The notes: generated by a model from the sequence alone, not told the origin. A stretch of 8,166 nucleotides of DNA from Clostridia bacterium (GCA_017621955.1 JAGASB010000206.1:1-8166); one strand, 5' to 3'. Shown: positions 1-5,544, counted from the first letter of the stretch. A program made the numbers and translations.

Positions 1-525
1 AACGTTACTATCAAGGTCGGAAGCATGCGCTTTGGGGTTAGCAAAGTATTTGGGTATGATTTCTTCGGTGAAATATTTTTTAGTTTGTTCGCTAGTGGGG
101 GAACTAGTCAGTTCGTATTTGGCTTTAACTGCTTCATTTACGGCAGAAGTAGTGTATAGGCCTTCTTTTTCTTTAACGTAGTTAAGAATACCACTATCAT
201 TATACAAGGCGTTGATAAGCTCTTTCCAAGCATCATCCGTGGTGCTTATAACACCAGATTTAGCAGAAGAATCTTTGCTTAAAGTCCAACCCGATATTGA
301 CGTTTTTGGAAAGCTTTCGTATTTAGAGCCTACTGTTCCGTAAGCAAAAGAAGTGTTTTTAATAACACCGTCGTCCGTTTCTGTATAAGAATACGTTGGT
401 TCTTTGCTTACAGGTTCTTCTTTTGCGCAAGCAGTAAAGAAAAGTGAAAAGCACATTAATCCAATTAGGGTTAATATTAATATCAATTTTGCTTTGGTCG
501 TTTTAAGATAGTTGTTTCTCGTCAT
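1..525 (-). CDS. Secreted lipoprotein, N-terminal part, function unknown (runs off left edge)
   Basis: The frame is open for 175 codons from an ATG at 525 down to base 1, so the C-terminus lies outside the window. The start is supported by AAAGGTGA (536-529) three bases upstream. The product begins with a basic stretch (MTRNNYLKTTKAK) and a hydrophobic core at about residues 14-32, ending in a lipobox FTAC with Cys33 as the predicted lipidated residue. Phe at -3 is less usual than Leu, but the overall shape is that of a type II signal peptide. It should therefore be exported and anchored on the outer face of the membrane. After a polar linker, residues 55-82 (IKNTSFAYGT, then FPKTSISGWT) resemble the first strands of beta-sandwich carbohydrate-binding modules; this is only a resemblance. 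The rest is hydrophilic and Lys/Glu-rich. I do not recognise a family. The gene is transcribed divergently from the TauE pair, with its own promoter. Confidence 0.85.
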   Translation of the reverse strand, partial: MTRNNYLKTTKAKLILILTLIGLMCFSLFFTACAKEEPVSKEPTYSYTETDDGVIKNTSFAYGTVGSKYESFPKTSISGWTLSKDSSAKSGVISTTDDAWKELINALYNDSGILNYVKEKEGLYTTSAVNEAVKAKYELTSSPTSEQTKKYFTEEIIPKYFANPKAHASDLDSNV

Positions 526-554
526 AGTTCACCTTTAATTTTGTTTTTTGAAAC

Positions 555-578
555 CGCCAAACCTTGGCGTAAATTTAC
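555..578. promoter_or_regulatory. Two abutting palindromes in the leader of the lipoprotein gene
   Basis: CGCCAA (555-560) and TTGGCG (564-569) form a perfect 6-bp stem around a 3-base loop. GTAAATTTAC (569-578) is a perfect 10-bp palindrome sharing one base with it. Both lie just downstream of the predicted transcription start of the minus-strand lipoprotein gene, so they could be an operator or a 5' mRNA stem. No T-run follows on the minus strand, so this is not an intrinsic terminator. The function is inferred from position only. Confidence 0.35.
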
Positions 579-589
579 ACATTGAAAAC

Positions 590-618
590 ATTATATATCA
601 TTTTAACAAAAAAATCAA
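590..618 (-). promoter_or_regulatory. Sigma-A type promoter of the lipoprotein gene
   Basis: Read on the minus strand, TTGATT (618-613, four of six matches to TTGACA) is followed after exactly 17 bases by a perfect TATAAT (595-590). Transcription would start near 583, giving a leader of about 58 bases. The region is very AT-rich, so single hexamers are cheap, but the correct spacing and the position ahead of a gene support it. I find no equally convincing plus-strand promoter for the TauE pair in the same intergenic region (526-692). Confidence 0.6.
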
Positions 619-692
619 CCGTAAACAAGCTAAATCTTTTCTTTTTTATAAAAAATATATTTAAAAATTAAAAAAACACACAAAATATTTTT

Positions 693-1091
693 ATGCAAAA
701 CTCAAAATCTATAAAAAGTAAGCAAACTAATGATAAAAAATTGAATTTTTATGCGGTATTAACAGGCTCTATTGCTGGTATTATAAACGGGCTTTTCGGT
801 GGTGGTGGCGGAATGATAGTTGTGCCAATGCTTGTTATGTTATTAAAATTTGTGCCACAAAAGGCGCATGCAACAGCAATCCTTATAATTTTACCACTTT
901 CAATAGTTAGTGGCTTATTTTATGCGGCATTTGGGAACTTTGACGTTGCGGTGGGCATACCTGTTGCAATAGGTGTTGTTTTAGGTGGGGTTTTAGGTGC
1001 GCTGTTGCTATCGAAATTATCTTCAAATTGGACTATTATAATATTTTCAATAGTTATGGCAGCCGCAGGTGTTAAAATGTTGTTATTTTAA
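693..1091 (+). CDS. TauE/SafE (TSUP) family transporter, half-length subunit 1
   Basis: The 132-residue membrane protein matches one half of the TauE/SafE family (former DUF81), whose usual members have about 250 residues and two homologous halves. It has a Lys-rich N-terminus (residues 5-16). Four hydrophobic segments follow at about 19-50, 60-80, 85-107 and 113-132. The first carries the glycine-rich family signature GLFGGGGG (33-40), followed by MIVVP, and QKAHATA (56-62) follows as in full-length members. Family members export or import small anions such as sulfite, sulfoacetate or other organosulfur compounds; the substrate cannot be read here. The next gene encodes the matching second half, so the two probably assemble into one transporter. 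No clear Shine-Dalgarno precedes the ATG (upstream bases are ACAAAATATTTTT), so the start is the least certain part; a later start would shorten only the polar N-terminus. Confidence 0.85.
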   Translation: MQNSKSIKSKQTNDKKLNFYAVLTGSIAGIINGLFGGGGGMIVVPMLVMLLKFVPQKAHATAILIILPLSIVSGLFYAAFGNFDVAVGIPVAIGVVLGGVLGALLLSKLSSNWTIIIFSIVMAAAGVKMLLF

Positions 1092-1095
1092 GGAG
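1090..1095 (+). promoter_or_regulatory. Ribosome binding site that sets the start of the second TauE half
   Basis: AAGGAG lies five bases before the ATG at 1101. A GTG at 1095 is in frame but overlaps this Shine-Dalgarno sequence, so ATG 1101 is the better start. The site also overlaps the TAA stop of the first half-gene, which favours translational coupling of the two subunits. Confidence 0.8.
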
Positions 1096-1100
1096 TGGAA

Positions 1101-1472
1101 ATGGAATTTATCTGGTATGTTTTTGCAGGATTGTTAGGTGGCGTTTTAGGTGGAATGGGTATGGGTGGCGGTACGGTTTTAATACCGTTATTAAGCATTT
1201 TTTATTGTGTAAGTCAGCATACGGCACAAGCGTCAAACTTAATAAGTTTTATTCCAATGGCAATAGTGGCTTTAATTATCCATTTAAGAAATGGTTTGGT
1301 TGAATTTAAGAAAATAATGTTTATTATACTGCCAGGAGTAATCACTTGCATTGTGGGGTGTTATTTGGCTCGTGCGATTAGTGGAGACTTGTTAAAGAGA
1401 TTGTTCGGTGGTTTTTTGTTGTTACTATCCATTTTTCAATTTGTTACTGAAATTAAGAAAGTAAAACGATAA
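1101..1472 (+). CDS. TauE/SafE (TSUP) family transporter, half-length subunit 2
   Basis: This 123-residue membrane protein is the partner of the preceding gene. It repeats the same architecture. A glycine-rich first segment (GLLGGVLGGMGMGGG, residues 10-24, followed by TVLIP) is followed by QHTAQASNL (39-47), which aligns with QKAHATAIL of subunit 1. Further hydrophobic stretches lie at about 47-62, 71-90 and 100-117, and the tail is basic (EIKKVKR). A basic loop (HLRNGLVEFKK, 61-71) between the second and third segments marks a likely cytoplasmic side. The stop of subunit 1 is nine bases upstream of this ATG and the Shine-Dalgarno overlaps it, so expression is very likely coupled. Both frames are intact with their own start and stop, which argues against a frameshifted single gene. 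The transported substrate is unknown. No convincing terminator follows before the next promoter. Confidence 0.87.
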   Translation: MEFIWYVFAGLLGGVLGGMGMGGGTVLIPLLSIFYCVSQHTAQASNLISFIPMAIVALIIHLRNGLVEFKKIMFIILPGVITCIVGCYLARAISGDLLKRLFGGFLLLLSIFQFVTEIKKVKR

Positions 1473-1636
1473 GTTTTGTGCAATTTGTACATTTATTTTT
1501 AAGTGTCTTTTTGTGGTTTTTTATATTAATTTTTGGTAAAATTTTCAAAATTTGAGCAAAATAATTTTATTTTTTTGAAAAATCAACTTTATGAAAAAAA
1601 ATGCAAAAAAAAGTGCACAAATTTTTTAAAAGGGAC

Positions 1637-1665
1637 TGTACAAACACAATATCTTGTGTTATAAT
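1637..1665 (+). promoter_or_regulatory. Extended -10 promoter of the ppx-like gene
   Basis: A perfect TATAAT (1660-1665) is preceded by TGT (1657-1659), giving an extended -10 element. TGTACA (1637-1642), four of six matches to TTGACA, sits exactly 17 bases upstream as a weak -35. Transcription would start near 1672, giving a leader of about 28 bases that carries the Shine-Dalgarno. Besides this promoter, the gap 1473-1699 shows only AT-rich sequence. Confidence 0.65.
1643..1660. promoter_or_regulatory. 18-bp palindrome filling the promoter spacer, candidate operator
   Basis: AACACAA (1643-1649) and TTGTGTT (1654-1660) are perfect inverted repeats separated by TATC. The palindrome occupies the whole spacer between the -35 and -10 hexamers and touches the first base of the -10. 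That is a classic position for a repressor that blocks polymerase, or for an activator that untwists a spacer. It is not the Rex site, whose half-sites have the opposite polarity (TTGTG then CACAA). The binding protein is unknown. Confidence 0.45.
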
Positions 1666-1688
1666 ATTACAAAAATAACATTTGGTAT

Positions 1689-1693
1689 GGTGA
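1689..1693 (+). promoter_or_regulatory. Shine-Dalgarno supporting the TTG start of the ppx-like gene
   Basis: GGTGA lies six bases before the TTG at 1700. The only nearby ATG (1687) is out of frame with the gene and overlaps this site. The protein then begins ERIAIIDLGSN, the usual N-terminal position of the first phosphate loop in this family, so the TTG start is credible. Confidence 0.7.
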
Positions 1694-1699
1694 CTTAAA

Positions 1700-3214
1700 T
1701 TGGAAAGAATTGCAATCATTGACTTAGGCTCGAATACGGCAAGATTACTTTTAGTGGACGTTAAGGAGAACGGACACTTTCAAATAGTTGATCAGTTAAA
1801 AGAAGCCCCTAGAATTGGGGAAGGTATGGAACGTGATGGATTTTTAAAGCCAGCAAGAATACAGGAAACAATTAAAACGTTGAAAATGTTCCGTAAGCTA
1901 TGTGACGTTAATGGAATTGAAAGAATTATCGCTGTTGCTACTGCTGCTGTTAGACGTGCTAAAAATCAGCGTAGTTTTCTTGATGAGGTTTCGGCAACTT
2001 GTGGAATAAAGCTTCGTGTATTAAGTGCAGAAGAAGAAGCAATTTACGTTTATCGTGGCGTTATAAATACAATGGATATTCCTAAGGGGCTTATCCTTGA
2101 AATCGGTGGTGGTAGTACCAAGATTGTTTATTACAATAGACGTAATTTGCTAAATTACGAAACTTTGCCGTTCGGTGCAATAACACTTACCGAACTTTTC
2201 TCTGGTGACGGGCTTTCGCCTAATGAACAAGCCGCTAAGATTGAAGAATTTTTCACTGAACAGTTAAAGCGTGTCGAATGGCTTAAAGACGTTGACCCAG
2301 AAGCGCAAATGATAGGTGTTGGCGTTTCATTTAGAAATCTTTGTAGAATGACTAAAATTATGAAAAAATATCCGTTAAAGACTATTCATAATTACGTTGT
2401 CAACGATACTGATTTCAATCACGTTTACGACTTGCTTAAAGGACTTGATTTAGATAGAAAGAAAAAGATTAAAGGTTTATCAAGCGGTAGGGCAGATATA
2501 TTGCCTAGTGCGCTTGCTGCTATTTCTGCATTTAAGAAGTATATGGGTGTTCAAAACCTTGTAGTTAGTGGTAGTGGCTTGCGTACAGGAATCATTTACA
2601 ACTATGCTGTTCCAAGTACTTTGGACAAGCCTATTTCGGACGTGCTTACTTACAGCTTAAATAATTTGGTTGACTTTTTTGGTTGCGACCAAAAGCATAC
2701 CGAACAAGTTGTAAACCTTTCGATACAATTATTTAAGCAACTTCGTGTTTTGCATAAGTTCCCAAGACAATATTTGAAGATATTGAAAGTTGCTGCGTTT
2801 ATGTACGGTGCAGGTAAAAGAGTAGGCTTTTATAATTTTGAAAAACACAGTGGTTATATAATTCTCAATTCAAATATATACGGTATAACTCATAGGGACT
2901 TAGTTTTAGCGTCTTTTGTTGCTTCTAATACGGCAATAGAAGATATAAACCCGTTTGACTGGGCAAGATATCGTGACCTTGTAACTGATGACGATGTTGA
3001 TGTTGTTAGAAAAATGGGTACAATTTTGAGAATTGCAGGTTGTCTTGATAGAAGTTTATCGTCGGTTGTCAAAGGAATTAATTGTGATATTTTAGGCGAT
3101 TCAGTAATAATGAAGACCGAAGTTGATGGCGATGCAACTCTTGAAATCAATGCGGCTCTTGAAATAGGTGCTGATTTTAGAAAGATTTTCAAAAAGAACT
3201 TAGAAATTCTTTAA
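1700..3214 (+). CDS. Ppx/GppA phosphatase-family protein with degenerate HD-like C-terminal domain
   Basis: The 504-residue protein, started at TTG, has the two-part layout of bacterial exopolyphosphatases and pppGpp phosphohydrolases. An ASKHA-fold Ppx/GppA domain covers about residues 1-303: IDLGSNTARL (7-16) is phosphate loop 1, AEEEAIYVYRG (110-120) holds the conserved acidic patch, and LEIGGGST (133-140) is phosphate loop 2. An all-helical HD-like domain covers about 312-504. Family enzymes release orthophosphate from polyphosphate or convert pppGpp to ppGpp in the cytoplasm. Several usual residues differ. The motif normally read as DIGGGSTE is here E134-IGGGST-K141. The HD pair of the C-terminal domain (normally LHDIG) is M-Y369-G370-A-G, although His333 and KHS (382-384) remain. 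It may therefore have altered activity or act as a phosphate or alarmone sensor. No polyphosphate kinase is in view. The gene heads the mreB/min group and has its own promoter. The family call is firm; the exact activity is not. Confidence 0.88.
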   Translation: MERIAIIDLGSNTARLLLVDVKENGHFQIVDQLKEAPRIGEGMERDGFLKPARIQETIKTLKMFRKLCDVNGIERIIAVATAAVRRAKNQRSFLDEVSATCGIKLRVLSAEEEAIYVYRGVINTMDIPKGLILEIGGGSTKIVYYNRRNLLNYETLPFGAITLTELFSGDGLSPNEQAAKIEEFFTEQLKRVEWLKDVDPEAQMIGVGVSFRNLCRMTKIMKKYPLKTIHNYVVNDTDFNHVYDLLKGLDLDRKKKIKGLSSGRADILPSALAAISAFKKYMGVQNLVVSGSGLRTGIIYNYAVPSTLDKPISDVLTYSLNNLVDFFGCDQKHTEQVVNLSIQLFKQLRVLHKFPRQYLKILKVAAFMYGAGKRVGFYNFEKHSGYIILNSNIYGITHRDLVLASFVASNTAIEDINPFDWARYRDLVTDDDVDVVRKMGTILRIAGCLDRSLSSVVKGINCDILGDSVIMKTEVDGDATLEINAALEIGADFRKIFKKNLEIL

Positions 3215-3228
3215 CAATTAAACGAAAC

Positions 3229-3258
3229 AAAGCTGTGTGCTACACGGCTTTTGTTTTT
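3229..3258 (+). terminator. Intrinsic terminator or attenuator between the ppx-like and mreB-like genes
   Basis: AAAGCTGTGT (3229-3238) pairs with ACACGGCTTT (3242-3251) with a single U-G wobble around a 3-base loop (or nine pairs and a 5-base loop). TGTTTTT follows. Only 30 bases separate the T-run from the mreB-like start codon, and I see no good promoter in them, so some readthrough into the next gene is likely. Confidence 0.75.
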
Positions 3259-3288
3259 AGAAAATTTTAAACATAAAACAGGTGAAAT

Positions 3289-4296
3289 ATGGCTGTTGAA
3301 AGATTAGCTATTGACTTTGATAGTGTAAATACCAATATATATATGGTTGGTGGCGGTTTGGTTTTAAGTGAACCTACCGTTGCTGCCGTTAGTCTTAATT
3401 CAAAAAATGAGGTTAAGGCTACGGGTGATGACGCACGAAAACTTATAGGTAAGACTGCAAAAAACACTAAGATTGTATTTCCCGTGTTTGAAGGTGAAAT
3501 TGTCAATGAAAAAGTTGCGGTTGGCTTGTTAAATTCTTATTTAGAAAAAATTGGTGTTAAAAGCGGATTTGTTGGCAGTAAGGTTTTATTTTCAGTTCCG
3601 TGTGGAGTGACTAACGATATTATCGAAAAATATAAAAAAGTTGCTAAAAACTGCGGTATGAGTAAGGTGTTTTTTGCCGAAGCACCTATTCTTTCTGCTT
3701 TGGGTCAACGAATTCCATTGAATGACTCATCGCCTTGTTTTGTTATTGATATGGCTGGTGGGACTACTAATATTGCTGCGGTTTCGCTTGATGGAATTAT
3801 TGCTGGTATTTCGGTTAATTTTGGTGCAAATAAAATTAATACTGACATTATGGACTATGTTGCAGATAAGTTTGGATTGCAAATCGGACTGCTTTCTGCT
3901 GAAAAACTCAAAAAAGAAATAGGAAGCCTTGATTCTAGCGATGCACTTGCTACGGTTGTAAACGGTAGAGATTTAAAAACAGGTGCACCTAGGTCTGTTT
4001 CTATAAAGGCTATGGATATTATAGAACCTGTTAGCAAGTATTACGATAAAATTGCAGAACTTGCAATAACCGTGCTTAAAAAGTTACCGCCCGAAGTTTG
4101 CGCAGAAATTAGGCATGCAGGTGTGTATGTTTCTGGTGTAGCGTCATCGGTTTATGCTCTTGAAAAATATTATAGCGGAAAATTTGGCATAAAAATAAAC
4201 GTTGCTGAAAACGGTGCTATGGCTGTTGCGCTTGGTGGTGGAATCGCTATGGGTGATGCACGATTGCTCAAAAAAGTTGCACTAACCTTAAAGTAA
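3289..4296 (+). CDS. Divergent MreB/Mbl-family actin-like protein
   Basis: This 335-residue protein is collinear with MreB, the bacterial actin that forms membrane-bound filaments and guides cell-wall synthesis; the length matches the family. Segments that align well are AIDFDSVNTNIYM (7-19), LVLSEPTVAAV (24-34), VLFSVPCGVT (99-108), FFAEAPILSALG (128-139), IDMAGGTTNIAAVSLDGII (153-171) and the C-terminal VALGGGIAMG (313-322). Three nucleotide-binding loops are altered compared with canonical MreB. Phosphate 1, usually IDLGTAN, is IDFDSVN. Phosphate 2, usually DIGGGTT, is DMAGGTT, keeping the Thr. The adenosine loop, usually TGGGA, is SGVAS (282-286). There is no N-terminal amphipathic helix. 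The start is set by AGGTGA (3280-3285) three bases before ATG. It lies directly upstream of minD, as mreB genes often do, but mreC and mreD are absent. It may be a secondary MreB paralogue with weaker ATP turnover; a different actin-like filament is possible. Confidence 0.82.
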   Translation: MAVERLAIDFDSVNTNIYMVGGGLVLSEPTVAAVSLNSKNEVKATGDDARKLIGKTAKNTKIVFPVFEGEIVNEKVAVGLLNSYLEKIGVKSGFVGSKVLFSVPCGVTNDIIEKYKKVAKNCGMSKVFFAEAPILSALGQRIPLNDSSPCFVIDMAGGTTNIAAVSLDGIIAGISVNFGANKINTDIMDYVADKFGLQIGLLSAEKLKKEIGSLDSSDALATVVNGRDLKTGAPRSVSIKAMDIIEPVSKYYDKIAELAITVLKKLPPEVCAEIRHAGVYVSGVASSVYALEKYYSGKFGIKINVAENGAMAVALGGGIAMGDARLLKKVALTLK

Positions 4297-4313
4297 ATAG
4301 TTTATGACATTAA

Positions 4314-4358
4314 ACCACGCTTTTTGACTTAAAAATTCAAAAAGCGTGGTGTTTTTTT
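4314..4358 (+). terminator. Strong intrinsic terminator or attenuator between the mreB-like gene and minD
   Basis: ACCACGCTTTTTGA (4314-4327) is perfectly complementary to TCAAAAAGCGTGGT (4337-4350). The 14-bp stem has a 9-base loop and is followed by G and seven T residues. The minD Shine-Dalgarno begins only 16 bases after the T-run. I find no promoter between the hairpin and minD, so the stem probably reduces rather than abolishes transcription into minD. Confidence 0.85.
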
Positions 4359-4374
4359 ATTTAAAATACAATAC

Positions 4375-4380
4375 AGGAGG
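4375..4380 (+). promoter_or_regulatory. Consensus Shine-Dalgarno of minD
   Basis: AGGAGG lies six bases before the GTG at 4387. It is the strongest gene-start ribosome site in the window. It fixes the GTG start and may offset low transcription through the preceding hairpin. Confidence 0.85.
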
Positions 4381-4386
4381 TTTCCT

Positions 4387-5175
4387 GTGGCGAAAAAAAT
4401 TGTAATAACGTCAGGCAAAGGTGGCGTTGGAAAAACAACGGTAACTGCAAATTTAGGCGGTGCGCTTTCTGCACTTGGATTGAGAGTACTGCTGATTGAC
4501 TTAGATTTTGGCTTGAATAACCTTGACGTAATAATGGGTGTTGAAAATAAAATTATTTATGATATTGAAGACGTGATTGGGGGCAGATGTCGCATTAAGC
4601 AAGCGCTTGTGCAGTATCAAAACAAAAAGAACTTGTTTGTGTTGCCTTCTTCAAAAACAAACTGTAACTCAATGATAACTGGGCAGAACGTTAAACTTAT
4701 GATTGAAAGCGTTTCTAATATATTTGATTACGTATTGATTGATTGCCCGGCAGGAATGGATATAGGGTTTCACCGTGCAGTTTCGTGTGCGGACATGGCA
4801 TTAATCGTTACGAATCCTAACGTCCCAAGTTTAAGGGATGCTGATAAAGTTGTTTCTGTGTTGTCAGGATACAAGTTGGATAAAGTAGGATTAGTTGTAA
4901 ATAGGGCTCGTGGAGACTTAATTATGAACGATAAGATGATGACGCCATTCGATATTCAGTCCTTGTTAAAAATTGACCTAATGGGTGTGTTGCCAGAAGA
5001 AGATACTGTGTTTTTATCTAGTGGTTATTCTTTGCCAACGCACTCAGATTCTGCTAAGGCATATAAAATGCTTGCGCAAAACGTTCATAAAGGTACAAAA
5101 AAGTTGTTTGACGTAACGGGTAAGTATAGTGGATTTTTCGGTAGTATTAGGAGGTCATTAAAGCGCAGTGTATGA
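4387..5175 (+). CDS. minD: Septum site-determining ATPase MinD
   Basis: MinD is a membrane-associated P-loop ATPase of the ParA/MinD family. In the ATP-bound dimer it sits on the membrane, recruits the FtsZ inhibitor MinC, and is released when MinE triggers hydrolysis, so that division is restricted to midcell. The 262-residue product has all expected parts. The deviant Walker A is SGKGGVGKTT (9-18) with signature Lys11 and Lys16. The Asp-rich switch region LIDLDFGLNNLDVIMG (36-51) carries Asp38 and Asp40. The Walker B is YVLIDCPAG (115-123). A C-terminal amphipathic helix, SGFFGSIRRSLKRS (248-261), has the Phe and basic faces expected of the membrane-targeting sequence. Length and order are typical. 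The start is GTG. It is probably cotranscribed with minE, whose ATG overlaps its stop. No minC is in the window. Confidence 0.96.
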   Translation: MAKKIVITSGKGGVGKTTVTANLGGALSALGLRVLLIDLDFGLNNLDVIMGVENKIIYDIEDVIGGRCRIKQALVQYQNKKNLFVLPSSKTNCNSMITGQNVKLMIESVSNIFDYVLIDCPAGMDIGFHRAVSCADMALIVTNPNVPSLRDADKVVSVLSGYKLDKVGLVVNRARGDLIMNDKMMTPFDIQSLLKIDLMGVLPEEDTVFLSSGYSLPTHSDSAKAYKMLAQNVHKGTKKLFDVTGKYSGFFGSIRRSLKRSV

Positions 5176-5417
5176 AAAAAGATAAAAATGAATTGATGAG
5201 ACTGCAAACACTTATTGAAAATGACAGGTTGAGTACGGGGGATAGTTTTGTTGAGCTAATTGTTAGCGATGTAGAAAAGTTGCTTAAAGATTATTTTGAT
5301 TTTCGCTTAGCGCCGGAAATATCGCTTTCTAAGTCGGGAGATAAATATAAGATTAACATTTCAGTTCTTGCAACAAGAATAAAAAACTTCAATTCTGTTC
5401 CAAAGCAAGTTCTTTAA
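5172..5417 (+). CDS. minE: Cell division topological specificity factor MinE, short N-terminus
   Basis: MinE stimulates MinD ATPase activity and releases MinD from the membrane, giving dynamic placement of the division inhibitor. The 81-residue protein matches the family in length, and its position directly after minD agrees. Residues 6-20 (NELMRLQTLIENDRL) correspond to the MinD-activating helix (AKERLQ in other species). SDVEKLLKDYFD (32-43) and the YKINISV strand (59-65) correspond to the dimerisation domain. ATG overlaps the minD stop (ATGA), so translation is probably coupled. The only strong Shine-Dalgarno-like sequence, AGGAGG at 5149-5154, is 17 bases upstream and also encodes two arginines of MinD. 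The usual N-terminal membrane-targeting stretch, with a hydrophobic LFxFF-like motif before the basic residues, is missing: the protein starts MKKDKN. An in-frame stop at 5148-5150 rules out a longer form. The call rests on weak but collinear similarity plus context. Confidence 0.88.
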   Translation: MKKDKNELMRLQTLIENDRLSTGDSFVELIVSDVEKLLKDYFDFRLAPEISLSKSGDKYKINISVLATRIKNFNSVPKQVL

Positions 5418-5473
5418 TTTACTAATGATTTTGCTATTGATTATGTTACACATAGTATAGGATATTTATTGAT

Positions 5474-5505
5474 AAGGTGGCAATTTGCCATCTTTTTTGT
5501 TTTTT
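5474..5505 (+). terminator. Intrinsic terminator after minE
   Basis: AAGGTGGCA (5474-5482) pairs with TGCCATCTT (5486-5494), with one G-U pair and a 3-base loop. It is followed by a T-rich run (5493-5505) broken by a single G. It closes the ppx/mreB/min group ahead of the rhaB promoter. Apart from this terminator and that promoter, the gap 5418-5602 shows only AT-rich sequence. Confidence 0.8.
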
Positions 5506-5544
5506 GTTAAAAAGTTTAAAAGATAAAATTTAATAAATTATTCG

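Noticed and set aside
647..661. TATAAA or TATATT as the -10 of a plus-strand promoter for the TauE pair
   Set aside because: No acceptable -35 lies 16-18 bases upstream, and such hexamers are expected by chance in this extremely AT-rich stretch.
1095..1100. GTG at 1095 as the start of the second TauE half-gene
   Set aside because: It lies within the AAGGAG ribosome site itself. ATG 1101 is correctly spaced from that site.
1643..1660. Reading the ppx-promoter palindrome as a Rex redox-sensor site
   Set aside because: Rex half-sites run TTGTG inward to CACAA. Here the order is reversed (ACACAA, then TTGTGT), so the polarity does not fit.
2890..3192. Minus-strand open frame of 100 codons opposite the end of the ppx-like gene
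   Set aside because: It lies wholly antisense to a well-supported coding sequence. Its translation shows no recognisable domain and it has no convincing ribosome site.
3267..3506. Minus-strand open frame of 79 codons opposite the mreB-like start
   Set aside because: It overlaps the MreB-like coding region and its upstream control sequence. The composition is what the reverse complement of that gene would give.
3722..4037. Short open frames on both strands within the mreB-like gene
   Set aside because: The plus-strand frame is a Leu/Ile-rich out-of-frame reading of the phosphate-2 region, and the minus-strand frame is antisense. Neither has an independent start signal.
4277..4310. TTGCAC followed by TATGAC as a possible minD promoter before the hairpin
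   Set aside because: The hexamer matches are weak, the spacing of 20 bases is poor, and transcription would still have to pass the strong hairpin at 4314-4358.
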